From Maridesulfovibrio ferrireducens (GTDB lineage Bacteria; Desulfobacterota; Desulfovibrionia; Desulfovibrionales; Desulfovibrionaceae): 64,000 bases of DNA. Below are positions 18,010 to 26,282 of this stretch, one piece after another; position 1 is the stretch's first letter; every line of letters begins with the position of its first letter. Location of the stretch: NCBI RefSeq assembly GCF_016342405.1, contig NZ_JAEINN010000003.1, positions 124,001-188,000 on the forward strand, read 5' to 3'. The notes beneath the pieces are model-generated. The model had not been told where the DNA came from and ran no database searches. It saw nothing but the letters and a program-made list of their open reading frames with translations. A program made the position numbers and the translations under genes.

Positions 18010-20310
18010 CTAAACCAATTCGACCAAAGTCATACCGTCCCCGCCCTGATCCTCAGGAGCGAGAGCATAACTTGCAACCGTCGGATTATTATCCAGAAAA
18101 ATATGAACTTCGCGTCTTAAAGCCCCTGTTCCACGCCCATGAACAACTTCAATAGTTGTTGCTCCGCGCAGTAACGCCTGATCGAAAAATTTACCAAGTT
18201 CGCTTATTGCTATATCAGCACGTTTTCCACGCAGGTCAACCTTAAGAGCCATATCTCCATGAGAAGAAGCTTCCACCGGAGATATCTGAGGACGGTTAAT
18301 CTGTCCGTCTTTTTTTACCGGTCCGAGTTGATCAGCAGGCATCCACATTGCGACACCGTCCATATCAACCTTCACCCTTTTCTTTCGGTCATCTTTTTCA
18401 AGAACAATACCCTTGCGGTCCCAATTGATATTTAAAATATCTGTACCAACCTCGATATCATCATATGAAAAAGCCTTAGCTTCGATTTTAGGCTTACTGT
18501 CGCCACCGATTTTTCCGCGGGCATCAGCAAGTTTTTTCAGAGCTACTTTGCGTCCAATTTTCCCGTCCTGCCACTCTTTTAAAACAGCCTGAGCCTGAGC
18601 TTTAACATCATTTAAAACAGCAATACGTTCTTTTTCGAACCTTTCTTCAAACTTTGCACGCTTAATACGAAGTTTTTCACGTTCCCTGTCCAGCTCCTCA
18701 AGTTCCAACTCACGGCTGACAGCAAGGTCATTTAAGCGAGACATAACCGAACCGGTCTCCGAACCTTCCATAAGCAGATATTGTTCCGCCTTAGTAATTA
18801 AACACTCAGGGAAACCATGCTCACGCGCAACATCAAGAGCAATGGATGCACCGACCTGATCGTACGCAATTCTGAACAAAGGTTTTTTAGTACCCGGATC
18901 AAAAAGAACACTCGCAGCTCTTACTCCCTCGGTTACAAGGGCATAAGTTTTAAGCGCAGGAAAATGAGTTGCAGCGAAACAAGTAACTTTATTCTCGAGC
19001 AAACCGTCAATAACAGCCTGAGCAAGAGCAGCTCCCTGTGCAGGGTCTGTACCGGACCCGAACTCATCAAGAATAAAAAGTGTCGATGAATCCATTGAGT
19101 CCCAAATTCTACTGATAGCCTGAATTTGCGCAGAAAATGTACTTACATTTTCCTCAAGAGACTGTTCATCGCCAATACTGACAAAAATATTTTTAAATAG
19201 CGGAAGTATTGAACCCTTATCAACAGTGACAGGAATTCCGCTGAAAGCCATAACAGCAAGAAGCCCCACGGTTTTAAGACAGACTGTTTTACCACCTGCA
19301 TTACCGCCGCTTATAATAAGAACACGCTGCTCAGACGGAAGTTCAATATTTAAAGGATGCACACCCATATCTGCTGCAACCAGCAAAGGATGACGAGCTC
19401 CCTGAAAATTAAATCCGGCACCGGCTTCAACATCAACAGCAACAGCACCTAGAGACTCAGCAAAACTGATTTTTGCTTGAAGCACATCGTAATCAACAAG
19501 AAAACCATATGCCGCTTCACATTCTACATGTTCAGCGCGGACAAGCCCTGTAAGATAAGTCAAAACCTTAAGCTCTTCCAGTCTTTCCTTCTGCTTAAGC
19601 TCCTGCATGGTGTTGTTAAGTTCCACCAGAAACAGCGGCTCGAAATAACAGGTTTCACCAGTATTTGAATAACTGTGAATAATTCCCTGCAACCGGCCTT
19701 TGAAATTTGATTTGAGCGGCAGAACATAACGATCAGATGAGATAGTCATAAAATCGTCCTGCATGAAACGACTGATGTCCTCACCGTGAATGTAATCTCG
19801 AACTTTCTTTGAACAGCGCTGGTGAAGACCTCTGAGTGACTGCCTGACATCATAAAGTTCAGGAGAACTTTCATCACGGATATGTCCATCAGGATCAATA
19901 CAGCGTTTCAAACCGGAAAAAGTTTTTTCAGGCCAGACTATACCCTCTAAAAATTCAACAATACAATCCCATTCTCTTTTTTCAGCAATAGAAAGAGCTT
20001 CTTTAAGCAAACGAGCCTGCCCGAGAGTCTGTACAAGAGCAAAAAGAGCATCAGTATCGAGAATATTCGAAGGCTTAATCAGAAACTCAAAAAGTCCCTC
20101 AAGCGGAGGAAAGATGCTGAGTCGGAAACCGGTTTCCTTTGAAAAATTATGTCCTTGTCTAAAAAAACGGGACACGGAATTGATAGTATCTGCTTCCCGC
20201 ATTGGAGAAAGGTCAAGACATGCCTGTGCTCCGGAAGAAGACACAGCAAAATTTGAGAGTACTTTGAGAACCTTTGGAAACTCAAGTAATTGAAGAGATC
20301 TCGACTCCAT
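18010..20310 (-). CDS. mutS2: endonuclease MutS2 with Smr domain
   Basis: MutS-family ATPase without the mismatch-recognition domains; roles described in other bacteria are suppression of homologous recombination and rescue of collided ribosomes. Layout of 766 residues: an N-terminal core/lever part (about 1-310), an ATPase domain with Walker A SGGNAGGKT (most homologues have GPNTGGKT), the Walker B region TLFILDEFGSGTDP and the ATHFPALK motif, a coiled-coil clamp rich in Glu/Arg (about 520-620), and a C-terminal Smr nuclease domain with VDLRGKRAD and VVHGRGTGALR. It lies inside the rpsU-dnaG-rpoD cluster, with terminator-like hairpins on both sides. Confidence 0.94.
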   Translation of the reverse strand: MESRSLQLLEFPKVLKVLSNFAVSSSGAQACLDLSPMREADTINSVSRFFRQGHNFSKETGFRLSIFPPLEGLFEFLIKPSNILDTDALFALVQTLGQARLLKEALSIAEKREWDCIVEFLEGIVWPEKTFSGLKRCIDPDGHIRDESSPELYDVRQSLRGLHQRCSKKVRDYIHGEDISRFMQDDFMTISSDRYVLPLKSNFKGRLQGIIHSYSNTGETCYFEPLFLVELNNTMQELKQKERLEELKVLTYLTGLVRAEHVECEAAYGFLVDYDVLQAKISFAESLGAVAVDVEAGAGFNFQGARHPLLVAADMGVHPLNIELPSEQRVLIISGGNAGGKTVCLKTVGLLAVMAFSGIPVTVDKGSILPLFKNIFVSIGDEQSLEENVSTFSAQIQAISRIWDSMDSSTLFILDEFGSGTDPAQGAALAQAVIDGLLENKVTCFAATHFPALKTYALVTEGVRAASVLFDPGTKKPLFRIAYDQVGASIALDVAREHGFPECLITKAEQYLLMEGSETGSVMSRLNDLAVSRELELEELDREREKLRIKRAKFEERFEKERIAVLNDVKAQAQAVLKEWQDGKIGRKVALKKLADARGKIGGDSKPKIEAKAFSYDDIEVGTDILNINWDRKGIVLEKDDRKKRVKVDMDGVAMWMPADQLGPVKKDGQINRPQISPVEASSHGDMALKVDLRGKRADIAISELGKFFDQALLRGATTIEVVHGRGTGALRREVHIFLDNNPTVASYALAPEDQGGDGMTLVELV

Positions 20311-20372
20311 TAGGATTCCAGTAGGGTTGAAAGGTGATCAACATAATCCTGAAATCTCAGGGGCCAATACAG

Positions 20373-20418
20373 AAAAAACGGCAGAACAGCCCCGGAATGA
20401 ATCCGGGGCCTGCCGTTA
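20373..20418 (-). terminator. terminator after yqeY
   Basis: On the minus strand AACGGCAG-GCCCCGGA pairs with TCCGGGGC-CTGCCGTT, an extended stem, followed by six T. Separates rpsU-yqeY from mutS2-dnaG-rpoD. Confidence 0.85.
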
Positions 20419-20442
20419 AATACTAGCTAACGCTGATCTGGA

Positions 20443-20886
20443 TCAGGAAAGACGTGAACGTACAAGTCCGCTAAGAACTTTTCCGTCAAACTGTCCCTTA
20501 TGAGCAGCCGTGATGGCCTGCATCACTTTACCCATATCCTTGATAGAAGATGCACCGAGTTCGGCAATTGCCTTTTCTACAGCTGCCTCGAGTTCCTCTG
20601 AAGAAAGCTCGGGTGGCATGTAACCTGAAAGGGCAACAATTTCTACAGCCTCTTTCTCGGCCAGTTCAGGGCGTCCAGCACTTTCGTACTGTTCAATGGC
20701 GTCCTTTCGCTGCTTAATCTGCTTTGCAACAAGATCAAGCACATCTTCGTCGGTGACTTCGCCACCGCCGTCGACCATGCGATTTTTTATAGCTGTCTTG
20801 AGATGCCTCAAAACAGCCTTTTTTACATCGTCTTTGGCTTTATAAGCCGCGATATAGTCTTTATCAATCTGCTCAATAAGACTCAT
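20443..20886 (-). CDS. yqeY: GatB/YqeY domain protein
   Basis: A 147-residue helical protein matching the YqeY family, which resembles the tail domain of the tRNA amidotransferase subunit GatB; a tRNA-related role is suspected but not established. Typical stretches are YKAKDDVKKAVLRHLKTAIKN at the N-terminus, KQRKDAIEQYESAGRPELAEKEAVE in the middle, and IKDMGKVMQAI with FDGKVLSGLVR at the end. It starts three bases after the rpsU stop and is followed by a strong terminator. The rpsU-yqeY pairing is common in bacteria. Confidence 0.92.
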   Translation of the reverse strand: MSLIEQIDKDYIAAYKAKDDVKKAVLRHLKTAIKNRMVDGGGEVTDEDVLDLVAKQIKQRKDAIEQYESAGRPELAEKEAVEIVALSGYMPPELSSEELEAAVEKAIAELGASSIKDMGKVMQAITAAHKGQFDGKVLSGLVRSRLS

Positions 20887-20889
20887 ATA

Positions 20890-21090
20890 TTAACCCATTG
20901 ACATTTTGCGCATTTTTTTAATCAACCTTTTGCGTGCGGCAGCTTTTTTCTTCTTACGCTGTACGCTAGGTTTCTCATAGTGCTGACGTTTTTTGAGTTC
21001 AGAAAGAACTCCAGCTTTTTCAACCTGTTTTTTAAAACGGCGAAGAGCTATTTCGAAATTATCAGAATCTTCAAGGTATACACCGGGCAA
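20890..21090 (-). CDS. rpsU: 30S ribosomal protein S21
   Basis: Small basic protein of the 30S subunit that helps mRNA binding at initiation. The 66 residues carry the S21 pattern: [31 protein letters not shown] followed by a Lys/Arg-rich tail. The start is a TTG codon (MPGVYLED), with the run GGGGGG about 10 bases upstream; no in-frame ATG could replace it without losing the first beta strand. It leads the rpsU-yqeY pair of the expanded macromolecular-synthesis cluster. Confidence 0.95.
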   Translation of the reverse strand: MPGVYLEDSDNFEIALRRFKKQVEKAGVLSELKKRQHYEKPSVQRKKKKAAARKRLIKKMRKMSMG

Positions 21091-21191
21091 TCAAATCACC
21101 CCCCGTAAATAAATCTCGCACCTAAAAAAATAGATGCGGAAGAGGAATCTTGTACATCCATTAGAGCAGTAAAGTCAAGCAATACTGCAAT

Positions 21192-21226
21192 AAAAAAAGT
21201 TCAGCACCTAAAAGAAGATGCTGAAC
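21192..21226 (-). terminator. terminator after the 58-aa membrane protein gene
   Basis: On the minus strand GTTCAGCA pairs with TGCTGAAC around a 12-base loop, then seven T. Lies just past the stop of the small gene. Confidence 0.8.
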
Positions 21227-21249
21227 ATAAAACATAAAATCTGAAAGGA

Positions 21250-21426
21250 CTAGTGATTAGCTGCTTGATCTTTTGAATCCATCCAAGCTTTCAATGCACA
21301 GTACGCAAGGCCTGCACCGAGAACAGCGAGAACAGCGTAAAGAACACCGAAGAAAATAAAGTGATCAGGCTGCCACCAAGGAAGATCCATAGGAAGAGGA
21401 CTTTGTACGGTTTCACCATGCAACAT
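21250..21426 (-). CDS. small single-pass membrane protein, 58 aa
   Basis: Function not recognised. Translation of 21426 to 21250 gives MLHGETVQSPLPMDLPWW, QPDHFIFFGVLYAVLAVL, GAGLAYCALKAWMDSKD and QAANH. There is one clear membrane helix (about residues 23-45), a short N-terminal segment with a double Trp, and a charged C-terminus, so the tail probably faces the cytoplasm. Evidence that it is real: an AAGGAG site seven bases before the ATG, hydrophobic-helix coding, and its own terminator after the stop. It lies 15 bases after the HU gene on the same strand and is probably expressed with it. Confidence 0.72.
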   Translation of the reverse strand: MLHGETVQSPLPMDLPWWQPDHFIFFGVLYAVLAVLGAGLAYCALKAWMDSKDQAANH

Positions 21427-21441
21427 TATTAATCTCCTTTA

Positions 21442-21714
21442 TTATTTTACAGCGTCTTTGAGCAGCTTGCCGGGACGGAATTTAACAACTTTACAAGCGG
21501 GAATTTTAATTTCATCGCCAGTACGAGGATTACGACCAACGCGCTCTTTTCTTTCATCTACCTGAAAAGTTCCGAAACCTGTAAGGGTCAACTTGCCTTC
21601 GTTTACAAGAGTTTCTTCAACTGTGTCGAGAAAATAGTTGAGGCAACGCTCTGCGTCAGCTTTAGTCATACCTGCTTTCTCAGCAATCTTTACTACTAGT
21701 TCAGCCTTAGTCAT
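21442..21714 (-). CDS. hup: HU family DNA-binding protein
   Basis: Nucleoid-associated histone-like protein that bends and compacts DNA as a dimer. The 90 residues match HU closely: TKAELVVKIAEKAGMTKADAE helices, LTLTGFGTF, the DNA-gripping arm with GRNPRTGDEIKIPA, and KVVKFRPGKLLKDAV. The arm tip carries the conserved RNP where the intercalating proline sits. A good AAGGAGG site precedes the ATG. A second, different HU-family gene is at 37909. Confidence 0.96.
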   Translation of the reverse strand: MTKAELVVKIAEKAGMTKADAERCLNYFLDTVEETLVNEGKLTLTGFGTFQVDERKERVGRNPRTGDEIKIPACKVVKFRPGKLLKDAVK

Positions 21715-21779
21715 CTGTCCTTCCTCCTTAAAACTGGAAATTAATTATTGCGACGCACTCATCGACGTCTGCCATTGAC

Positions 21780-21795
21780 CTCGCGTAAGTGCGAG
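21780..21795 (-). other. small hairpin in the leader region of hup
   Basis: CTCGC and GCGAG form a 5-bp stem with a six-base loop, 66 bases upstream of the HU start codon. The 252 bases between hup and rsmA hold no convincing gene; a 66-codon plus-strand frame there lacks a ribosome site. Confidence 0.25.
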
Positions 21796-21966
21796 AGTTT
21801 GGTTCTAATCTAAGCCGAACGATACACAGAGACCTTAAGCCTCAAATCAATCTTTCAAGTTCGGACACTACAAATAACCTACCCCCCCAAAATACAGAAT
21901 CACTCCGAGGAATTTTTATCCTGTCGAACCTTGATGAAAATCTAAAACAAAATTTTTGCCAACAAG

Positions 21967-22758
21967 TCAAGAGGGAAAATCTTTTTTAATGCAATTATAC
22001 AACCCTTGAAACTGCAGAGGAGACAAGGCTTCGGGCCGATCTTTGAGTGTAATACCCTCTTCCTCCATCCACTGTAACAAAGAATCAGAAACGAATGATT
22101 TCAGTGTGTTACCTAACTGTTTCCTCCTATACTGGAAACAGAATTTTATGAGGCTTGCAAGCCCCTCGGGATCACTGGGTTTTTCACTATTTGGCAATGA
22201 ATAAAATTTTATGACTGCGGAGTCCACTTTCGGTTTTGGCTTAAAAACGGTGGGGGGAACTTGAAAAAGATACTGAGTTTGACAAAAACTTTGTATCCAT
22301 GCGCTGATCCCGCCATATTTTCGAGAACCCTGTTTAGCAGTGATTCTGAGACCCACTTCATGCTGCACCATAAAAACACAATTTACAGCTGGACTCTTGG
22401 AAGCAATATCCCACATAATTTTTGACGCCACATTATATGGCAAGTTACCGATAATTTTCCAATTTTCACCAGAATCAAGCTCTTCCCATAAAAATTTTAG
22501 AGCATCTTCCTGAACAACTTCTGCAGTCGGATACTCTTCTGCAAGCGCAGGCGCAAGATACCTGTCCATCTCAATAAGCATCAGCTTTTTAGGAGATGCT
22601 TCCAGTATATGCTTGGTCAAAGCACCACGCCCGGGACCAATCTCAATAACAGAATCACCTTCTGAAATCTTAAGACTGTCCACAATTTTACGAGCTATAT
22701 TATCATCTTGTAAAAAATTCTGACCTAAACTCTTCTTCGCCTTATGTCTGACTTCCAC
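21967..22758 (-). CDS. rsmA: 16S rRNA (adenine1518/1519-N6)-dimethyltransferase
   Basis: KsgA family enzyme that dimethylates two adenines in helix 45 of 16S rRNA late in 30S assembly. In 263 residues: AKKSLGQNFLQDDNIARKIV at the N-terminus, SAM motif I VIEIGPGRGALTKHIL, the catalytic motif IV IIGNLPYNVASKI, and the C-terminal helical domain with QYRRKQLGNTLKS. Length and motifs are normal. Transcribed away from the purine permease gene. Confidence 0.95.
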   Translation of the reverse strand: MEVRHKAKKSLGQNFLQDDNIARKIVDSLKISEGDSVIEIGPGRGALTKHILEASPKKLMLIEMDRYLAPALAEEYPTAEVVQEDALKFLWEELDSGENWKIIGNLPYNVASKIMWDIASKSPAVNCVFMVQHEVGLRITAKQGSRKYGGISAWIQSFCQTQYLFQVPPTVFKPKPKVDSAVIKFYSLPNSEKPSDPEGLASLIKFCFQYRRKQLGNTLKSFVSDSLLQWMEEEGITLKDRPEALSPLQFQGLYNCIKKDFPS

Positions 22759-22863
22759 AAAAACTCCATTTAAAAATAATTACTTCTGATCACTTAAAAA
22801 AAACACCTTACCTTCATGCGTCTACATTTCGCAAGCTTAAGGTTGCCCTCCTTTTAGCCAATC

Positions 22864-22893
22864 TTGTCCTGTCACCCTTTATGTTGTTATATA
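22864..22893 (+). promoter_or_regulatory. candidate promoter of the purine permease
   Basis: TTGTCC at 22864-22869 and TATATA at 22888-22893 with an 18-base spacer, about 30 bases before the start codon. The intergenic space shows no purine-riboswitch core. Confidence 0.35.
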
Positions 22894-22924
22894 AAATATA
22901 AATATCTTTATCAGGAGATCATGC

Positions 22925-24235
22925 ATGATAAATTATCTCAATAAATATTTTAAAATAGACGAATACGGTTCAACAATCAGCCGTGAAATAATTGCCGGAA
23001 TGACCACATTTGCCACGATGGCTTACATAATTGTCGTCAATCCAAAGATTCTGGAGGCGGCCGGTATTCCCTTCGGCCCGAGCATGGTTGCAACGATTAT
23101 CAGTGCTTTTTTCGGAACAATGGCCATGGGTTTATATGCAAAACGGCCCTTTGCTGTCGCCCCGTATATGGGAGAAAACGCTTTCATTGCCTTCACTGTT
23201 GTAAAAGTTATGGGTTACAGTTGGCAAACAGCAATCGGTGCCATTTTTATCGGCGGTGTCCTTTTTGTCATTTTCACAACTACAGGCATCAGATCCTGGA
23301 TGATTTCAGCGATTCCTAAAAATTTAAAAAATGCTTTTGTCGTCGGCATAGGACTTTTTCTAACTTTTATCGGCCTCAATACCACCGGAATTGTAACTAT
23401 AGGCGTGCCTGGAGCCCCGATACATCTGGGAAACCTCTCAAATCCATCAACACTTCTTGCCATAGGATGCTTTTTCCTCATGGCTATGCTCATGGCTAAA
23501 AAAATCAGTGGGGCCATAATTATCGGCATTATCGCAACAACTATCGCAGCCTTCTTTTTAAAAATAGCCCAGCCGCCAACCGAATATTTCAGCATGCCTC
23601 CTTCACTCGAACCGACATTTTTACAACTTGATATTACAGGTTCTTTCACATGGGGATTTATTTCAGTAATTCTGACCGTTTTTATTCTCGATTTTCTGGA
23701 CACGATGGGAACCCTCTATGCGGTCTCATATCGCGCTGGACTTCTTGATAAAAACGGTGATTTACCTCAAATCGAAAAACCACTTTTAGTTGATGCGCTT
23801 ACTACGGTTTTAGCCTCACTTTTAGGCACAACAACGACTGGAGTTTTCGTTGAATCCGCAACAGGGATAGAAGCTGGTGGAAGGACTGGTTTAACTGCTG
23901 TTACAACTGCCATGCTGTTTCTAGCCGCACTTTTCTTAGAGCCTGTTCTAACAACCATCCCCCCCTGCGCATACGGGCCAAGCCTAATTATCGTAGGCAT
24001 GCTCATGATCGCCCCGTGCAAAAATCTCGAAGTAGACGACATTTCGGAACTTGTTCCCGCATTTTTAGTTATCGCCTTGATGAGTTTCACCTATAATCTC
24101 GGAACCGGAATGACCGCCGGATTCATCGCTTACCCGTTTATGAAAACTGTAACCGGGAAAATACGCGAGATATCCGCAGGCCTGTGGATGCTATGCTTTT
24201 TATCAGTACTATTCTTCCTAACTTGCCCGCATTAA
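22925..24235 (+). CDS. NCS2-type purine permease (AzgA/COG2252 family)
   Basis: Inner-membrane importer for adenine, guanine or hypoxanthine by proton symport. The 436 residues begin with the family signature FKIDEYGSTISREIIAGMTTFATMAYIIVVNP, then about 12-14 membrane segments, the half-helix GPSMVATIISAFFGTMAMGL, the substrate-site region MGENAFIAFT, and the second inverted-repeat motif TGVFVESATGIEAGGRTGLTA. CAGGAG lies upstream of the ATG. Nearby apt and mtnP suggest that imported or recycled adenine is used in salvage. Confidence 0.9.
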   Translation: MINYLNKYFKIDEYGSTISREIIAGMTTFATMAYIIVVNPKILEAAGIPFGPSMVATIISAFFGTMAMGLYAKRPFAVAPYMGENAFIAFTVVKVMGYSWQTAIGAIFIGGVLFVIFTTTGIRSWMISAIPKNLKNAFVVGIGLFLTFIGLNTTGIVTIGVPGAPIHLGNLSNPSTLLAIGCFFLMAMLMAKKISGAIIIGIIATTIAAFFLKIAQPPTEYFSMPPSLEPTFLQLDITGSFTWGFISVILTVFILDFLDTMGTLYAVSYRAGLLDKNGDLPQIEKPLLVDALTTVLASLLGTTTTGVFVESATGIEAGGRTGLTAVTTAMLFLAALFLEPVLTTIPPCAYGPSLIIVGMLMIAPCKNLEVDDISELVPAFLVIALMSFTYNLGTGMTAGFIAYPFMKTVTGKIREISAGLWMLCFLSVLFFLTCPH

Positions 24236-24332
24236 TTTTTTTATTATTTTAAACTAAAATTATCTAAAGAAATCCTAATCTCCACCGATTATACGAGCAT
24301 AATACTCCATATAATCAGAAGGAAGGCGTATA

Positions 24333-24767
24333 ATGGGATTCAATGTTAATATTACTGATAATTATCAACCGCAGATGGCTACCTCTATTTCAACCGTAGA
24401 GAAAAAACAGGAGGATAAAACATCAGACATTGTCACTGAAGAAAAGGACGGAGATTCCGTGAGCATATCAGAAGAGGGAAAATCCAAACTTAATCAGATG
24501 AATGCTCAAAAATCAGAAGAAAAAGACGATTCATCGCCAATTGAAAAAATGATTAAGGAGCTTCAAAAAAAGATTCAACAACTCAAAAAAGAAATTGATG
24601 ATTTGAAGCAAAGCGATACCCCTGATGATCAAAAAAAAGAGCAGGTAGCCGCTAAGGAAAATCAACTGGCGATGCTCCAATCTCAACTTTCCGAAGCCAT
24701 AACTCAAAAACAAAAAGGTGAAGAAACAGCCTTACGCGCAAAAGGTTTCAAAAATTCACTGACGTAA
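24333..24767 (+). CDS. FlxA-like coiled-coil protein
   Basis: A 144-residue hydrophilic protein with no signal peptide or membrane segment. The C-terminal half (about 68-125) is a Lys/Glu/Gln-rich coiled coil (MIKELQKKIQQLKKEIDDLKQ) resembling the FlxA-like domain (PF14282). The N-terminal part is low-complexity with DSVSISEEGKSKL, a phrase also seen near flagellar anti-sigma FlgM-type proteins. FlxA-like proteins are often under flagellar control, but the function is unknown. An AGAAGGAAGG site precedes the ATG. Confidence 0.65.
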   Translation: MGFNVNITDNYQPQMATSISTVEKKQEDKTSDIVTEEKDGDSVSISEEGKSKLNQMNAQKSEEKDDSSPIEKMIKELQKKIQQLKKEIDDLKQSDTPDDQKKEQVAAKENQLAMLQSQLSEAITQKQKGEETALRAKGFKNSLT

Positions 24768-24851
24768 GAAAGAAATCTAGCTTTGACAACTCCTATGAAA
24801 GCATTTAATTCCATTCTATAAATATCAATTTGCATAGGATGGAGGAACTTC

Positions 24852-25364
24852 ATGAATTTGAGGAAATATATCCGCGATGTACCTAATTTCCCTAAAGAAG
24901 GTATCGTATACTTTGACATTACCCCCCTGTTGGCAGACCCAACAGCTTTTCAGTACACCATAGACATGATGGCTGAAAAATTCAGCGACTACAAAGCTGA
25001 TAAAATTGCAGCAGCTGAAGCACGGGGATTTATATTCGGCGCACCTTTGGCATATAAACTCGGAATCGGGTTTGTACCCATCCGCAAGCCCGGAAAACTG
25101 CCTTACGATACTGTTTCCGTAAGCTATGATCTGGAATATGGATCAGACAGCCTGAGCATGCACATTGACGCTGTCAGCGCCGGCGAAGATGTTCTGCTTA
25201 TTGATGATGTTCTAGCTACAGGCGGAACAGCAGAAGGCATGATCAAACTCATTGAAAAAGCTGGCGGTATCGTATCTGGGATAGGTTTCCTTACTGAACT
25301 TGGATTTCTGGACGGACAAAGCAAACTAAACGGTGTTCCTAACGGCCACCTTGTTAAGCTTTAA
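24852..25364 (+). CDS. apt: adenine phosphoribosyltransferase
   Basis: Cytosolic purine salvage enzyme that makes AMP from adenine and phosphoribosyl pyrophosphate. The 170 residues match the family throughout: IRDVPNFPKEGIVYFDITPLL at the N-terminus, AAEARGFIFGAPLAY, and the phosphoribosyl-binding loop VLLIDDVLATGGTA (about 114-127). GGAGG precedes the ATG. Downstream mtnP releases adenine from methylthioadenosine, so the two enzymes form a short salvage route. A strong terminator follows. Confidence 0.96.
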   Translation: MNLRKYIRDVPNFPKEGIVYFDITPLLADPTAFQYTIDMMAEKFSDYKADKIAAAEARGFIFGAPLAYKLGIGFVPIRKPGKLPYDTVSVSYDLEYGSDSLSMHIDAVSAGEDVLLIDDVLATGGTAEGMIKLIEKAGGIVSGIGFLTELGFLDGQSKLNGVPNGHLVKL

Positions 25365-25377
25365 ATTCAGTTTTTTT

Positions 25378-25420
25378 AAATCTCCTTTTTGCAGTTAAAG
25401 CGGCAAAAAGGAGATTTTTT
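25378..25420 (+). terminator. terminator after apt
   Basis: AAATCTCCTTTTTGC pairs with GCAAAAAGGAGATTT across a 10-base loop, ending in T; a 15-bp perfect stem. Confidence 0.9.
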
Positions 25421-25468
25421 GTTTTAACTATTTCAAACTTTATATTTGCTAAACAGGACAGAAATAAA

Positions 25469-26218
25469 ATGGCAGTAATCGGAATAATCGGCGGCAGTGG
25501 ACTGGACAATCCCGATATTATTAAAAATGCAAAAGACTCCGTTATCACCAACAAATGGGGTAAGCCAAGTTCTCCAATAAAATCCGGAATAATTTCTGGA
25601 ACCGAGGTTCACATTATTGGACGCCACGGAAGAGAACACATTATTCCGCCTACTTATGTAAATAACAGAGCAAATATTCAGGCTCTTAAAGACCTTGGCT
25701 GTGACTACATCCTTGCCACCACAGCAGTAGGTTCATTGAAAGAAGAAATCGACCGTGGACATCTGGTCATTATAGATCAATTCATAGATTTTACCCGCAG
25801 ACGAGATCTAACTTTTCATGAAACATTTGAGCCGCATGCGCCAGCACACACACCAATGGCTGAACCTTTCGACAATTTTCTGCGTGATAAAATGAGTGAA
25901 TCGTGCCGGGATCTCGGAATTACGACTCACGACAAAGGAACAGTTGTCACTATTGAAGGCCCGCGTTTTTCAACTCGGGCAGAATCCCACATGTTTCGTG
26001 CATGGGGAGCTGATATCATCAACATGAGCACAGCACCGGAAGCGATTTTGGCAAATGAAGCCGGAATTCCATACGCAGCAGTCGCCATGTCTACGGATTA
26101 TGACTGCTGGAAAACCGATGAAGAGCCTGTCACATGGGATGATATCCTCAAAATTTTTCAGGAAAATGCCCAGAAAGTTACTTCAATGCTGATTAAAACC
26201 ATTGAAAAAATAGGCTGA
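25469..26218 (+). CDS. mtnP: S-methyl-5'-thioadenosine phosphorylase
   Basis: Splits methylthioadenosine with phosphate into adenine and methylthioribose 1-phosphate. The 249 residues show the PNP/MTAP fold: phosphate-loop GIIGGSGL at the N-terminus, GRHGREHIIPP, TAVGSL, EGPRFSTRAESHM, INMSTAPEA and MSTDYDCWK. The last segment keeps both aspartates (TDYD) that in human MTAP bind the adenine base, favouring adenine nucleosides over inosine-type ones. It stands between apt and a methylthioadenosine/SAH deaminase gene, so the base can be salvaged or the nucleoside deaminated. Confidence 0.92.
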   Translation: MAVIGIIGGSGLDNPDIIKNAKDSVITNKWGKPSSPIKSGIISGTEVHIIGRHGREHIIPPTYVNNRANIQALKDLGCDYILATTAVGSLKEEIDRGHLVIIDQFIDFTRRRDLTFHETFEPHAPAHTPMAEPFDNFLRDKMSESCRDLGITTHDKGTVVTIEGPRFSTRAESHMFRAWGADIINMSTAPEAILANEAGIPYAAVAMSTDYDCWKTDEEPVTWDDILKIFQENAQKVTSMLIKTIEKIG

Positions 26219-26282
26219 AACCTAATTTAATGCAGTAGATACCAGCATGTCGAATCTGCAATAATCTAAGGAAATACATTGT

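Noticed and set aside
21789-21989. 66-codon plus-strand frame between hup and rsmA
   Set aside because: No ribosome site, overlaps the end of rsmA on the other strand, and low-complexity composition.
22759-22924. Purine riboswitch before the purine permease
   Set aside because: None of the conserved junction segments of the purine aptamer could be found in the 166 bases.
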